Of a stretch of DNA of 64,000 bases, positions 1 to 11,521 are shown in pieces. Source of the DNA: Hyaloraphidium curvatum (Eukaryota; Monoblepharomycota; Hyaloraphidiomycetes; Hyaloraphidiales; Hyaloraphidiaceae); assembly GCA_025558095.1 (NCBI GenBank), contig JAIVFI010000019.1:124001-188000 (forward strand). Reading direction: 5' to 3'. The notes under the pieces were generated by a model. The model was given only the letters and a program-made list of their open reading frames with translations, did not search any database and had not been told where the DNA came from. Both the position numbers and the translations under genes were made by a program. Every line of letters begins with the position of its first letter. The stretch's first letter is position 1.

Positions 1-1899
1 CGTCGTCCTCGCCAAGGGCGGGAAGCCCATCGTCGGCCACCTCTACGACGCAAAGTCGCTCGCCAACATTAACCGGAGGCTCGAGTACGAGCTCGAGCGG
101 ATCAAGGAATACGGCCTCGTTCGGAGGGTCACCGTCTGGCCCATCTTCAAGCCTTCGCTCGATGTCATAATCAGCAACAACCCGGCGGACATTACGCACA
201 TCCACTCGGACCCGTACCTGTGGGTCAAGGACGCCGAAAGCGACAACACTTTCGAGCCGCTGCTCGGGGAGGGCATTTTCAACTCGGACGGGTGGGGAAC
301 CAGCTTGCCTTTCGACGCGAGCCGTGTGCTTAGGTCATATACCCTTCTTTGCAGCCACGCGTGGTCGGCTTCGCGGAAAATCGCGTCGAAGCTCTGTGGG
401 TTGCCCGTCCGGCGCCGCCGCGCGAGGCCTCGGGGCCCCGCTCACTCCAAACCCCGCAGTCACCCTCAAGGGCTTCCGCGACTACTTTTCCGGCGACTTC
501 ATCAACGAATGCGATCACCTGTCGGAGCATCTGCGCGCCGCCGCCGATGCCGGCGCCGTCGTCGACCTCCAGGACCTCCTGCTCCGTTGCACCCTCGATT
601 CGTTCACCCGCCTCGCGCTGGGCAAGGACCCGAAGTCCCTCTATGGCAAACCCATCATCAAGGACGGCCGGTACTCGCTGCCGCCATCTGAGTTCATGAA
701 CGCTTTTGATCAGCTCATCCTGCTGTGCTCGATGCGCGGCGCGGACCCCCTGTGGCGCTGGACGGAGCACCTGAACGGGAGGCGCAAGCAGGTCGAGCAC
801 TGCGTCAAGATCGTGGACGGCTTCGCGTACCAGGTGATGAAGGAGAAGAGGGCGGCGCTCGAGAAGCGGGGGGAGAAGAAGGAGGGCAGCTCGCCGGACG
901 ACGACCGTATGGACCTTTTAGATTTCTTCCTCTCCGCCCGCAACGACGATGGCTCGCCGCTGACGGACCGTCAGCTGAGGGATGCTGTCTTGTGAGTTGG
1001 CTCTCGCGTGCGAGAAACGGTCAATCTTGACCCACCCAACCGCAGGAACTTCCTGATCGCCGGGAGGGACACCACCGCGCAGACGCTTAGCTGGTGCTTT
1101 TGGGAAATTGCGCAGCGCCCCGACGTCGAGGCCAAGCTTCGCGAGGAAGCCATGCGCGTGCTCGGCAAGGACGGCAAGACGACCTACGAGACGCTCAAGG
1201 ACCTGCCCTACGCCTACTCGGTCTTCAACGAGACGCTGAGGCTGCACGCCAACGTGCCCGCGCAGGGCAAGACGGCCACGGCGGACACGGTGCTTCCGGG
1301 GTCGGGGATCAAGATCGACAAGGGGATGATCGTGGGGTGGAACAACTGGGCGATGGGGCGCCTGACCGAGGTCTGGGGCCCGGATGCGGAAGGCAAGTCG
1401 AGCGTTGCGACTCTAGTTGAAGACAACGCTGACTTTGGAACGCAGAATTCAAGCCCGAGAGGTGGATGCTCGAGGAGGGCGGCGTCATGAAGCAGAACTC
1501 GCGCGTCAAACACTACGTCTTCAACGGCGGCCCGAGGCTCTGCCTCGGCATCAACTTTGCGCAGCAAGAGGCCACTGGTGAGCGGAAGCGGGATGATTGC
1601 CGTCTTTGGCTAACTGGTTGGCAGTCTTCCTTTCCACTCTCATTCGCCGTTTCAAGCTGACCCTCGTGAACGAGGACGATCCCACCAAATGTGTGCTTTT
1701 CGTACATTTCCTCTGCCGCGGGCTCACGAGTCTTTATAGGGGGCAACTGGAACGAGGACCCGGCCAAGCGCGACGGCCGATACACTCTTGGCGTGTGAGT
1801 GGTTTCGCTTGCGGTCCTGGGCGCTTTTCCCTGATCGCCGGGATCTCCAGGACGCTTGGACTTCGCGGAACGGTCGATTTCGCAGTGCAGACGTTGTGA
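1..1899 (+). CDS. Cytochrome P450 (CYP52/CYP63-like), 5' end outside window
   Basis: This is a haem monooxygenase, probably ER-bound and acting on a fatty acid, alkane or similar hydrophobic substrate. The reading frame is already open at base 2, so the N-terminus is missing. After splicing it reads GIFNSDG, then WSASRKIASK (C-helix region), the I-helix AGRDTT near 1062, ExxR as NETLR near 1230, and the haem loop FNGGPRLCLG near 1520, followed by the C-terminal beta region ending at TGA 1899. I infer about six introns. The one starting near 1393 appears to use a GC donor (G|GCAAGT). The haem-loop signature resembles fungal CYP52/CYP63 P450s that hydroxylate alkanes and fatty acids; the exact family is inferred. 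Confidence 0.88.
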
Positions 1900-1976
1900 G
1901 TTGTATTTGGATTCAAGAAGTTGTCTTCTGTGCCACGCTGGCATCCAAAGGCCGTTCTCGTCCGAAGATTGGAGCC

Positions 1977-2885
1977 TTACAAGCAATCCGGAGGAGCACT
2001 GGCCCTCCGAAAGACTCGGAATGACTGCTTGAACCACCGATACTGAGCCTGTTCCCTCCCTAAAGCCGTGGCATCCACCACTTCCTCCATATCCCTCTCC
2101 TTCATCCTCGCAGCGACGTACTCGGGAGGCCGCTCGTTGACGTGGTTATGGCCGCCCTGTCTAGGCAAAGCCCAGCTGAGAACGACGCCGCAAGTAGCAT
2201 GGCGATCGAGATTGTCCAGAAAGATGGTTTCGAACTCTTGCGGAAGATGCTCGGCGACCTCGAGCGACATGACCCAATGAAAAGGCTTCGAACGGACCAG
2301 CTGGGGCACCGAGAGATCGGCCCATTCTACGAAGCCGTTGGTGAACTCGGGTACGTTGAGGGCGCCGTCGATGCCGCGCCAAGAGAGGCTGGCGTTGTGC
2401 TGCCGGAAGAAAAGTCCGTACTGAGTGACGTGTCAATGACCGACTCTTCATTGGAGGTCCATTACGGCGCGGCTCACCTGGCCGATGCCGCAACCTACGT
2501 CGAGTATCTCTTGTCCAGGTTTGAAAAACTCCATGAGGAACGAAGCCAGGCCCGGGTCGGCCACGACATGGAAGGTTGGACTCATCGGGTAGCCGGGAGC
2601 GACCTCGAACCCTCCGTCCGCGAAAAGACACCACTGTCCGGCAGAGGAAACATCGTGTGCCGATTTGCAGTACGCTGAAGCGTACTGCTTCCTCAGTGAG
2701 TCCAGCTGGTTGCTCAGCAGCCTCGCCCGGACCGCATTGTACAGGCACGCGTCGTCGCGAGCAGGGCGAGCCGGCGGAGGCACAGATGGTCCCGTCGACG
2801 AAAGAAGGGAGAAGGCAAAGGAAAGCAACGCAATGGAGAGGAGGATAGCCGGAAGGAGTGGCCGCAGGGGTGCGAGCATCGCCAT
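1977..2885 (-). CDS. Membrane-anchored class I SAM methyltransferase
   Basis: The ATG at 2885 begins a 283-residue protein with one hydrophobic segment at residues 8-29, giving a probable type II membrane or Golgi/ER-lumen protein. A Rossmann methyltransferase domain follows. Motif I is ILDVGCGIGQ (residues 127-136), continued by YGLFF after a 57-bp intron (2421-2477) that reads GTGAGC to CTCAG on the minus strand. Later motifs include SLEVAEHLP and LSWALPRQGGHNHVN. The family is known for small-molecule or glycan methylation, and nothing here fixes the substrate. It is convergent with the P450 upstream and divergent from the F-box gene. Confidence 0.75.
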
Positions 2886-3012
2886 GTTTTGGTGAGGCGT
2901 CGTTGGGTCACACGCACGCGCGACAAACGACGACGGTTGGCCCCGCTCACCTTTTCACGAGGTCTAACGCCCTGTACGAGGGCTCGACACGTACGCGTTG
3001 GCTAGATCAACC

Positions 3013-4122
3013 ATGAGCAACAACGGACTGGGCGCGCTCGCGGTCCTGCCGAACGAGATCCTGCTCAAAGTCTTCGGAAAAGCGACCGACCTTCGCGACC
3101 TTCTGAAGCTGCGGCACGTCTCTCGCACCCTCCGTTGGCTCATGGCGACTCCTTTGCTGTGGAGGCGATTGGACGTGGACCTCGAGCTGCATTTTGTGTC
3201 GTTGGGAAACCTCCGGGGCCGGCTCCTGGACCTCCGGCAGGTGGCTACTTCGAGCGGATCTCTGGCAGTTGAGGAATGCCACATTTCCGGCGAATACGAG
3301 AGCCGCTTTGACTATGCCGGTGCCGCCCTTCGCGACACGCAGTCAAAGACGATCGGATCTTTGAACATGACGGGGATGGTCGTACTGTCGGCCGACTTCC
3401 TCTCGGCGTGCTGGCCTAACCTGATCAACTTGAAACTCGAGTACTTCAACCCTGAATTCAGTGATGTCGACTGGAGACAGCTCTTTTCTCGCATTTTTTC
3501 GAACTGCCCGAAGCTTCGCTACCTAGACTTCACGATCGTCGAGTGGGACGGGGATCCTATCGATGACGCCTATGACAACGTGTTTCCGGAGCACGCTACG
3601 TCTTCCATTCAGCATTTTGCTCTCTACGCAAGCGGTTCCTCACAGGTGGTCGTGCAGTGCGAGGCCGCCGCACGCGTTATGCCTCAGCTGAAGCACCTCG
3701 AGATCACCGACCGTTACCGCAGCGAGGACCTTCCCGATGGTGAAGCTGCTTACAGCGCGCTTCTTCGTGCCGTTCGTGCATTCGACAAGCTGGAAATGCT
3801 CTCGTACATCGACGACGAAGCCCTTCACGGGTTCGAACTCTACCTCTTCCTGGAAGCCCTGGGCAAGGAGCCGATCGCTAGCAACCTGAAAACGATCAGC
3901 ATCTCGGCCGATGACGCCGCTTTCTCCAACGTCTCGATGCTGCGCCGTGCTCTGGACGACGTCTTCTGGGGCCGCGGAAAGATGAAGGACGAGTTCGGTC
4001 TGGCGCTCTCGAAGCTCGAAAAGATCGAAGTGGTGCTCCACGCCCATCCCTTCGACAGAAAGCAGAGGCACGTTGCAACTGGGATCGGGAGGTTCGAGAC
4101 GATTGTCGAGACCACGACATAA
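3013..4122 (+). CDS. F-box protein
   Basis: This single-exon gene of 369 residues starts at ATG 3013; an upstream in-frame TTG was rejected as a start. The N-terminus carries an F-box (LPNEILLKVFGKATDLRDLL, then LRHVSRTLRWLM and a WRRLDVDL end) at about residues 10-55. The F-box is the Skp1-binding module of SCF ubiquitin ligases. The remaining 300 residues contain weak leucine-rich spacing (for example LINLKLEYF and LRYLDFTIVEW), as in F-box/LRR substrate adaptors, but no clean repeat. The target is unknown. The gene is convergent with the alcohol dehydrogenase, with only 65 bp between stop codons. Confidence 0.75.
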   Translation: MSNNGLGALAVLPNEILLKVFGKATDLRDLLKLRHVSRTLRWLMATPLLWRRLDVDLELHFVSLGNLRGRLLDLRQVATSSGSLAVEECHISGEYESRFDYAGAALRDTQSKTIGSLNMTGMVVLSADFLSACWPNLINLKLEYFNPEFSDVDWRQLFSRIFSNCPKLRYLDFTIVEWDGDPIDDAYDNVFPEHATSSIQHFALYASGSSQVVVQCEAAARVMPQLKHLEITDRYRSEDLPDGEAAYSALLRAVRAFDKLEMLSYIDDEALHGFELYLFLEALGKEPIASNLKTISISADDAAFSNVSMLRRALDDVFWGRGKMKDEFGLALSKLEKIEVVLHAHPFDRKQRHVATGIGRFETIVETTT

Positions 4123-4187
4123 ATGACATCGGGCGAGGAGAAAGGAGCAGCGTCCGGTGTCTATATTAGATAGGACAAAGATGAAGT

Positions 4188-5437
4188 TCAGGAGAAGTCG
4201 GTAACCACTTTCCTGCCTATGATAGTCCCCTTCTCGAGCTCCTCGAAGATGTGCGGCACCTCGGACAGCTTGCAAGTGGAGGTGATCGGCCGCACTTTGC
4301 CCTCGGCAACGAGCTTCACGGCCATTTCGGCGTCCTGCGTCCGAAAAAACTAAGTGAGTAACCTGGACGACTGGAAGAGGGTAGATGCGGTACACTGACC
4401 TCCGGGTTGCCAATTTGACTGCCAATGATCTTCATGTCATTGACAAGGATCGTCAAGGGCGTGAGTTTGATGTCGCCTTCCACGATGCCTGGGAAATATC
4501 CAGTTCAGCAGCAATTGGAGGCTTGAGACAACCCACATGAAAGACTCACCAAGGAAAACGATAGCTCCGCCGCCGCGCATGCAGCTGGGAGCGTTCTCGA
4601 ACGCTATCGGCGCCGTAGTGACCAAAAGGTGGGCGTCCAATCCCCCGTCGGTGGCCTTCTTGACCTCCTCGCCCAGGTTCGCCCCCGCCTTCCTCGCGTT
4701 CACCAGCACGTCGGCTCCGACGGCTTTTGCCTCCTTCAGCTTCACGTCGTCCACGTCGATCGAAGCGACCTTGTACCCCAGCGCCTTGGCGACCTGAATC
4801 CCCATCAACCCCAGGCCGCCGGCACCCGAGAACCCGATCCAGCCTCCGGCAGGCGGATTCGCGCGGCGGATGGCGGCCGTCATCGTCGCCCCGGCGCAAC
4901 CACAGGGTCCAGCCTGCTCGAAAGTGACGTTGTCCGGTATGCGGACGATCGCCTTGGGATTGGCGACGACGTATTCGGCATAGCAACCCCAAATATCGAT
5001 TGCATGGGCTTTCTTCTTCGCGCACTGGAGCTTGAGGTCCCGCTGGCAGAAACCGCAATCCCCGCAGCTCCCGCCGAACATGGGAACGAAGACCTTGAGC
5101 AACGTCGTCAGAGCCACAGAGTGGGGTCAAAGCCACAGAGTGGGCAAAATCGTCAGTCAGAGCCACAGAGCTGTCGAGGCACAGCTCAACCAACCCGATC
5201 TCCCACGGCCCAGCCTTCGGCCTTGCTGCCGACCTGGGCTATCGTCCCCGAGCCCTCATGGCCCAAGACATGGGGGAACGAGAGGCCGGGGAATCCCACT
5301 CGCGAAAGGAACTCGTCCGTATGACAGACGCCGCAGGCTTCGACCTTGACGAGGACCTGATCGTCCGCGATGGTGGGCGTCTGGATCTGCTCCACCTTCA
5401 GCGGCAGCCCGATCCCGTGCATGACCAGCGCGGTCAT
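4188..5437 (-). CDS. Zinc-dependent alcohol dehydrogenase (MDR family)
   Basis: This cytosolic NAD(P)-dependent alcohol/aldehyde oxidoreductase starts at ATG 5437 and ends at TGA 4188. Exon 1 gives the catalytic zinc residues CGVCHTD and GHEGSG. Exon 2 gives the structural zinc loop CGDCGFCQRDLKLQC and the coenzyme fold FSGAGGLGLMGIQVAKALGY. Exon 3 starts GIVEGDIKL and exon 4 ends GRKVVTDFS. I place introns at about 5118-5190, 4490-4550 and 4345-4400. All key zinc ligands are present. The first intron carries short tandem repeats, annotated separately. The family is close to AdhP/ADH1-type enzymes; the substrate is unknown. Confidence 0.88.
5109..5175. repeat. Intronic short tandem repeat in the ADH gene
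   Basis: Two adjacent 19-bp copies of GTCARAGCCACAGAGTGGG are followed, after an 11-bp spacer, by a third partial copy (GTCAGAGCCACAGAG). All copies lie inside the first intron of the alcohol dehydrogenase, where they expand it without touching coding sequence. Confidence 0.8.
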
Positions 5438-5752
5438 TGTCTAGAAACATAGGCCGAAAATGTCACATCGAGCGAGGGGTGGAACGTGGTTCGCGCCAAG
5501 TTCGTGGCGAACCGCCGGGGAGACATTGTCCCGTTCCGGCGTTCAGAGTCGAGGAGAACGCGACCACGAGGCAAAACAGGGTGCAACTTCAGATGAATGA
5601 CACTTATGGATATCCGTCAAGGGCTGACCTTCGGGATTGCCATCGTGGATGTCGTGTTCACGTTGTTTTCGGGACGCTTGCCGAGGGAGCTTTCGCGTAA
5701 ACCCTTGCCGAGCTAGCTCCGAGTTCATTCATTCATCGACATCCAACTTTCG

Positions 5753-7655
5753 TTACATCCGAGCCTGCGGCTCCCGAACAAGGTTCCATTCGTCCCAGAT
5801 CGGTGCCGCGATCGAATCCATGTACGCTTTCCCGGGGCCAGGGAAGTGCGCATTGATAAATCCTCCTTTTCCTTTGTACCAGCTGAAGCAACCGCGATCA
5901 GCGCCTCCAATCAAGGCGGCGAGCCGTGCGTTGCTCACCCTCCGCAGCTGGCGTGATAAACGTAACCCTTCAATCCTTCCTGGCAGAACTTGTTGTAGGC
6001 GTCCTGCGCTTCCTTCTTCGGCTCCGCAATCAAGACGCCCTGCTGCAGCTCCATGATGACGGCGAGGGCGTAGTTGATCTGCTGCTCGACGAAAATGTGG
6101 ATGCTGTTTGACGCGACCGGTGCCTGGGGTCTGGGATGTGTCAGCAATATCTTCAACGAGTGCCAGAAAGCCAGCCCAACCCCATCGTCATGAAGTAGTT
6201 CGGCAGGTTGTTGACCGAGACGCTGCGGTATCCCATCGCGCCGTCGTCCCACATCTCCTTGAGCGTCCTCCCGTCCCTCCCGGTGATGCGAATCCAAGGT
6301 GTGTAGGTCGTGTCGAAGCCCGTAGCTAGTGGGCAAGGAGGAAAAGTGAGTAATGACCCCGCGAGGATCGCGAGGCAGAACCCACCACAACAGATCACGT
6401 CCACTTCGTGCAGCTTGCCCTCGGCGACAATGCCCTCGGGCACGATCTTCTCGATCACGTCCCCGACCACGACCTCGACGTTGGGCGCCTCGATGACGTC
6501 GAAGAACACGTCCGACGGCGTCAGGCGGCGGCATCCGACGGGGTAGTTCGGGATCAGCTTGGCCCGCAGCACGGGGTCCTTGACCTGCTCGAACTTCTTG
6601 AGCGCGTTGGCGCGGAACCGCTGCTGCAGCTTCGAGTCGGGCTTGAACAGGTTCGAGCGCTTCTCGCCGCCGATCCAAAACTCCTTGAGGTAGTTGCGGA
6701 AGAAGGCGGGGTCGCGGAACTGGGCGCGCTCCTCCTCGCTCAGGACCAGGTTGGCGGAGTAGTCCGTGATGTAGGTCGGGGTGCGCATGAAGAAGGACAT
6801 TTTGGCGACGTCGGGCTGCAGTCCGCCGATGAGCTGGAGGCCGGAGCTACCGCAGCCAATGACCGCCGCGCGCTTGCCCTTCATCGGGTAGTCCTTGGGC
6901 CACCTGGCCGTGTGCAGGACGTCGCCCTTGAAGGAAGAGAGTCCGGGAATGTCGGGCATCTTGGGCCGGTTCAGCGGGCCGTTGCCGTTGATCAGGGCAT
7001 GGCAAAAGTCCTGACGGATCTCGCCCGTGGTGGTGTCCTTGATCTCCAGGCGCCAGACGGCCCCGCTCTCGTCCCAAGTGGCAGAAACCACCTCCGAGTT
7101 GTACGAGCAGATCCGGTCAAAATCCAGGACATTGCCGACCTTCTTCAGGTAGTCCCAGATGTCAGGGCTCTTCGCGTACCCCGACGTCCAGTCGTGCGAC
7201 AGGAACCGAAACGAATAGTAGTGGCTCGGAACGTCACTGGTCGTCGGAAGGAGTAGGCGCGAGTCCGAGGAGGGCCATGAAGCAGTCAGAGGGGACCAAG
7301 CAGGCCCATCGCAGCAAGGCACCCACCACCTGCAGCCCGGGTAGCGATTTTCCCACCAAGTCCCACCTAGTTCCCCATTCTTCTCGTAGACTTGCAGATC
7401 CACGTTCTTCAGCCTCCAGCGGGCGAGCACCGAGAAGGTGAGCCCCGACACGCCCGCGCCGATGTGCACGACGCGGATCCTCCGCAGCTTGCCGACGGGC
7501 AGGCGGTACTTGGGCGCAGGCGAGAGGGCAAAGTCCGCGGTCTCGGCGGCCGTGACGGTCAGCGGGTCCGGGTCGACATCGGGGTTCAGAACCGTGGAGT
7601 CGGTAATGGCCTTCGGATAGAGGAACGGCGGCGGCGAGAGAGACTTGGACGACAT
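5753..7655 (-). CDS. Flavin-containing / Baeyer-Villiger monooxygenase
   Basis: This FAD- and NADPH-dependent monooxygenase probably inserts oxygen next to a ketone. The start is ATG 7655 (MSSKSLSPPP); the frame stays open upstream to about 7949 but without a better ATG. The FAD site is VHIGAGVSGLTFSVL, followed by ELGGTWWENRYPGC and DVPSHYYSFRF. The Baeyer-Villiger fingerprint FKGDVLHTARWPKD is intact, and the NADPH site is AAVIGCGSSGLQ. Introns interrupt it at 7237-7329 (in frame), within the ICC/ATGFDT joint, before PQAPVASNS, and near 5935. The stop is TAA at 5753. It is divergent from the acyl-CoA dehydrogenase, with about 195 bp between starts, so the two genes may share a promoter. Confidence 0.88.
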
Positions 7656-7849
7656 CGCGCCGAGCAACTGTGTCCCTTCGACTGCAGGCCTTACGGAGCC
7701 TTCCGCTGGGATGGAAGATGGCGCCACGCACGAGGGAGACAGTCGGCGGTCTTCGCCGCGCCCTGCAGGCAGGCTGGCCCCCGCAACCCCTTCTGAGAGG
7801 TGCGGCAAATCACCTCGATCCTTCTCTCCCGGGGCGCTTCGGCGGCGCA

Positions 7850-9989
7850 ATGCCCTCCCTGACGACTGCCGAGGTTGCGGCGCACTCGAGCGAGAACGTG
7901 GGCGCCGCCCCCTGCCCGTGTCGAGGCCCGGGACGTCGCTGACTGGCAATTTGCCCCCGACGTCTCCCTCCTGTCCTTCTGCTCTCTCCCTACCGGCGCT
8001 GCTCCCTCTCCGGATGCGATCGCTGACGTCGGCCCACCAACCAGGATGCCTACATCATCGTAAAGGGTAAGGTCTACGACGTGTCCAAGTTCGCGGCCGA
8101 GCACCCCGGCGGCAAGAAGATCCTCCTGAACGTCGCCGGCAAGGATGCCTCGAAGCAGTTCGCCACCTTCCACTCCCCCGCCGTGGAATTGCAATGGCTG
8201 CCCAAACTCTATGTCGGCGACCTCGTCTCGGCGCTCCCGGCGCCGGCCGCAGGAGGAGCGGTGGCCGAAAAGAAGAAGAACCAGTGGCTGACGGGCGACA
8301 ACGAGGTCTTTGGGGACCTCGCGCCCTTCTGCGAGCCCGCCTGGTACCAGGACAACTGTGAGGATCGCTGCTGTGGGAACCTGCCATCCGATGCTCACAT
8401 GGATGTCTCCGCCAGACACACCGTACTACACCGAATCCCACCGCAAGCTCCGCGCCTTCATGCGCAGCTGGGTGCAGGAGCACATACTGCCCCAGGCGGA
8501 GGAGTGGGAGGAGCGGGCGGCCAGGCACGGCGAGTACCTGCCCAAATCGGTCCACCAGGCGGCCGGGCGGGCGGGCATCCTCCGCGCGATCGCGGGGCCG
8601 GCGTCGTGGGGCAAGGGGAACTCGGTCGGGAAGATACCCGGGGTGCCGGGGCTGCCGGCGGGGATCCCGAAGGGCGAGTTCGACATGTTCCACGGTCGGT
8701 CGTCAAAAGGGCCAACGTCGCGCAGGATCTCATGCCGCTGCCGACCAGAGCAAATCGTGTGGGACGAGCTCCTCAACAGCGGGAACCAGGGCCTGATTTC
8801 GGGCATCACCATCGGCGCCGCCTTTGCCGTGTCTGCGGTTGCCAAGTACGGCAGGGACGAGTTGGTCAGGAAGGTCGTGCCGGAGGTAATGAGGGGCGAC
8901 GAGCAGATTGCTCTCATGATGTGAGTTGTCGGCACCTTGTGGCAACCTTTCGTCTGACACGTTCCTCTTCAGCACCGAGCCCCACGCCGGATCCGACGTC
9001 CAAGGGATCCAGACCACGGCCAAGCTCTCGGATGACGGGAAGCACTTCATCGTCAACGGCGAGAAGAAGGTGCGCAGACACAGCAATTCCATCCCGCTCG
9101 ATCCTGTCATAGTTGTTGCCGGCAGTGGATCACGAACGGCAACTACGCCACCTACTTCGCAACTGCCGTCCGCACCGGCGGCGCCGGCGGCGCCGGCATC
9201 TCCATCCTCCTCCTGAAGCGCGGCCCCGGCCTGACAACGCGGCACGTCCACACGGCGTCGAGCGTGCTGGCGGGCACCGCGTACGTGTCGCTGGAAGACC
9301 ACGTGGTGCCGGTGGGGAACGTCGTGGGGGAGCTGAACGGCGGGTTCAAGGCGCTCATGCGTGGGTGCTTTGCGGATGCTCGGGGTTCGGGACTGTGCTG
9401 ATGGCTCGCGCAGTCAACTTCAACCGGGAACGCCTCACGCTCTGCAACCAATCCGTGCGCATGAGCCGGGTGGTCTTTGCCGATGCCCTGCACTACGCGG
9501 TGCGCCGTCCTGCGCTCGCTTGCACGTTTCGCTGACCCCGGTCCGCAGCACCGCCGCAAGACCTTTGGCAAGAACCTCATCGAGCACCCCGTCATCCGGG
9601 ACAAGTTCGCGCAGATGGCGCGGCAGATCGAGGCCACGGCCGCGTGGCTGGACTTCATCGTGTACCAGATGGACAGGTTCCCGGACGCGATCGCCGACAC
9701 GAGGCTGGGCGGGCAGTGCGCGCTGCTCAAGCTGCAGGGGACGAGGACGTTCGAGTACTGCGCCAGGGAGGCGTGCCAGATCATGGGTGGGATAGCGTAC
9801 ACGCGCGGTGGGCAGGGCGGGAGGGTAGAGCGGTGGGTGGCTGATCGTGGAGAAGCGTGTGCGTCTTGCTGATTCGTCTCGCGCAGAATGTACCGCGAGG
9901 TCCGCGGCGTGGCGATTCCCGGCGGCTCCGAGGAGATCATGGCGGATCTCGGGCTGCGACAGAGTCTGAAGTGGGTCTCGGTGGTGTGA
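7850..9989 (+). CDS. Acyl-CoA dehydrogenase with N-terminal cytochrome b5 domain
   Basis: The protein joins a cytochrome b5 haem domain to an FAD acyl-CoA dehydrogenase. Exon 1 (7850-7897) encodes 16 residues; exon 2 resumes at 8045 with the b5 core DAYIIVKGKVYDV and the haem-ligand motif AEHPGGKK, plus a second His in FATFHSP. The dehydrogenase part starts at YYTESHRKLRAF. It includes TEPHAGSDVQG (FAD/substrate loop), WITNGNYATYF, RRKTFGKNLIEHPVIR and the C-terminal YTRGGQG and AIPGGSEEIM. About eight introns are inferred. Such b5-ACAD fusions are known in fungi and in human ACAD10/11-like relatives, and are thought to handle unusual acyl-CoAs. The substrate is unknown. Confidence 0.85.
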
Positions 9990-10126
9990 CTGAGCTCGCT
10001 AGATCTGACGCCGACGTCGCATGCAGGGCTGCCGAGCTGGCCGGGGCAACACTCTAGACGCCACTAATCCACACTATTGGGACGTACAGACAGCATGATG
10101 CCAAAAAGAAAAATGCGACAATCGAG

Positions 10127-11077
10127 CTACAGAGAAGCAGATCCGCGCAGGCACAACTCCACGACCCACCGCACCTCCCCCACCCCTTCTACCGTCCCCG
10201 TCCGCACCGTCGCCCCCTCCTCCAAACCCGCTTCCAACAACCCCTCGATCTCTTCCGCCCTCGCAAAGGGCATTCCCCCCTTGACCGCTCCCCACGCATC
10301 CGTCCTCGCCCACCTCCCCCCCGCGAAATCGAACCGCACCGCCGCGAATTCGCCCTCCCCGGGGCGCCCCTTGCCCAGCTGCACCAAGCATACCGGGTGC
10401 AGTAAGAGCACGAGACCGTGCAGCGTGCCGCGGTCTGTGCCGGCGAAGGGGGGGGAGCGGCAGGTGATCGCCAGGGCGGAGGGGGAGGAAGCGGGGGGAG
10501 GGGAGGGGGGTCGGTGCTCCCAGATCTCCGTGTCTGTGAACGAATGGCGGTCAGCGTGTGTCACGAGCGAGGAGCTGGAAGGTGCAAGCCCACAGGTGCC
10601 GTCCTCGCCGTCTTCGACCATGGTGAACCTCCCGTCCCCGGCCTGCGACTCCGCCTCGAGGCGCACCCAGAAGCGCTGCCTCCGCGATTCCCACTTCCCC
10701 CGCGCGTCGACAAAGTGGTCCAGCGTCATCAGCATTCTCTTTGGCCTCGCGTCCCACAGGCGCCGTTCCGCTTCCTCGCCGGACAGCTGCGGCGCGTCCG
10801 GCGCGTTCAGCCCCGCGAGCCCCGAGAACGCCATTCTCCCGCCCGTCGGCGACCCCGCATCGCGATCGCCTTCCAGCGGAAACCGATGCGTGGCGCTCCA
10901 TGCGCGTCCATCGCGTCCGACGGCGACGAGCCAGAGGGCGTCGTCGCGTTCCGTGCCGGCCGAGAACAGCTCGCCGGGGAGCGTGCGCCGCAGCGGGCTG
11001 TCCGCCGGCGCGTGGAGCTGCAGCTTCCGGCGGCGGAAGATGCCGGAAAAGTACGGAGGGAGCGCCGCGGACGCCAT
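10127..11077 (-). CDS. Hypothetical protein
   Basis: This is a 316-residue single-exon frame from ATG 11077 to TAG 10127. I recognise no family. Visible features are a start MASAALPPYFSGIFRRRK, a WLVAVGRDGRAW strand-like segment, several Trp residues and no signal peptide or membrane segment. The opposite strand is also open for most of this length, which is common in GC-rich DNA, so the coding strand is chosen on composition and on the run of ordered hydrophobic strands. An intron upstream or inside cannot be excluded. Confidence 0.45.
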   Translation of the reverse strand: MASAALPPYFSGIFRRRKLQLHAPADSPLRRTLPGELFSAGTERDDALWLVAVGRDGRAWSATHRFPLEGDRDAGSPTGGRMAFSGLAGLNAPDAPQLSGEEAERRLWDARPKRMLMTLDHFVDARGKWESRRQRFWVRLEAESQAGDGRFTMVEDGEDGTCGLAPSSSSLVTHADRHSFTDTEIWEHRPPSPPPASSPSALAITCRSPPFAGTDRGTLHGLVLLLHPVCLVQLGKGRPGEGEFAAVRFDFAGGRWARTDAWGAVKGGMPFARAEEIEGLLEAGLEEGATVRTGTVEGVGEVRWVVELCLRGSASL

Positions 11078-11521
11078 GTCGTGCCGATGCGGGTGGAACG
11101 GCGATCTGCAAGTCCAGAACCGCCTTGATCCCAAGCAACTGAGCAGATCCCGGGCAGTTTCGTGCAGCAGGGCTTCTCCTTCATTGTATTCCAGGTTTCA
11201 GTCTCGATCGGCGCCGCCTCCGCTCGTTGACGCATCGCCGTGGGGGACAGGTCCTTGCCTCCGGCGGAAAGTTGACTCGCCCTTCGCCTCCACAGGTCCG
11301 CCACACACTCCAGCGGGCTATCAGAGGCTCGAAGCGGCGTGAAATCCGGCGAGACAGCCGCAGAGAGTGCCAGCCAGCCAGCGGAGGTGCGACGGAGCCC
11401 GTCTGCCCGCTGCCTGGGGCCCCTCTGACGTTGCTGGCCGCCCCCCCCGCCCCTCCCGTGCCCCGGCCTCGCGTCCCGCAGCACCCGTTCCTCGGTCTCA
11501 GCCTCTCATTGCCCTCGCAAG

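Noticed and set aside
7656-7949. N-terminal extension of the BVMO frame
   Set aside because: It has no suitable ATG and overlaps exon 1 of the divergent acyl-CoA dehydrogenase; the family start fits ATG 7655.
10077-11342. Plus-strand frame of 421 codons opposite the hypothetical gene at 10127-11077
   Set aside because: It is Ser/Pro/Arg-rich without ordered strands; the minus-strand frame looks more like protein, though both are uncertain.
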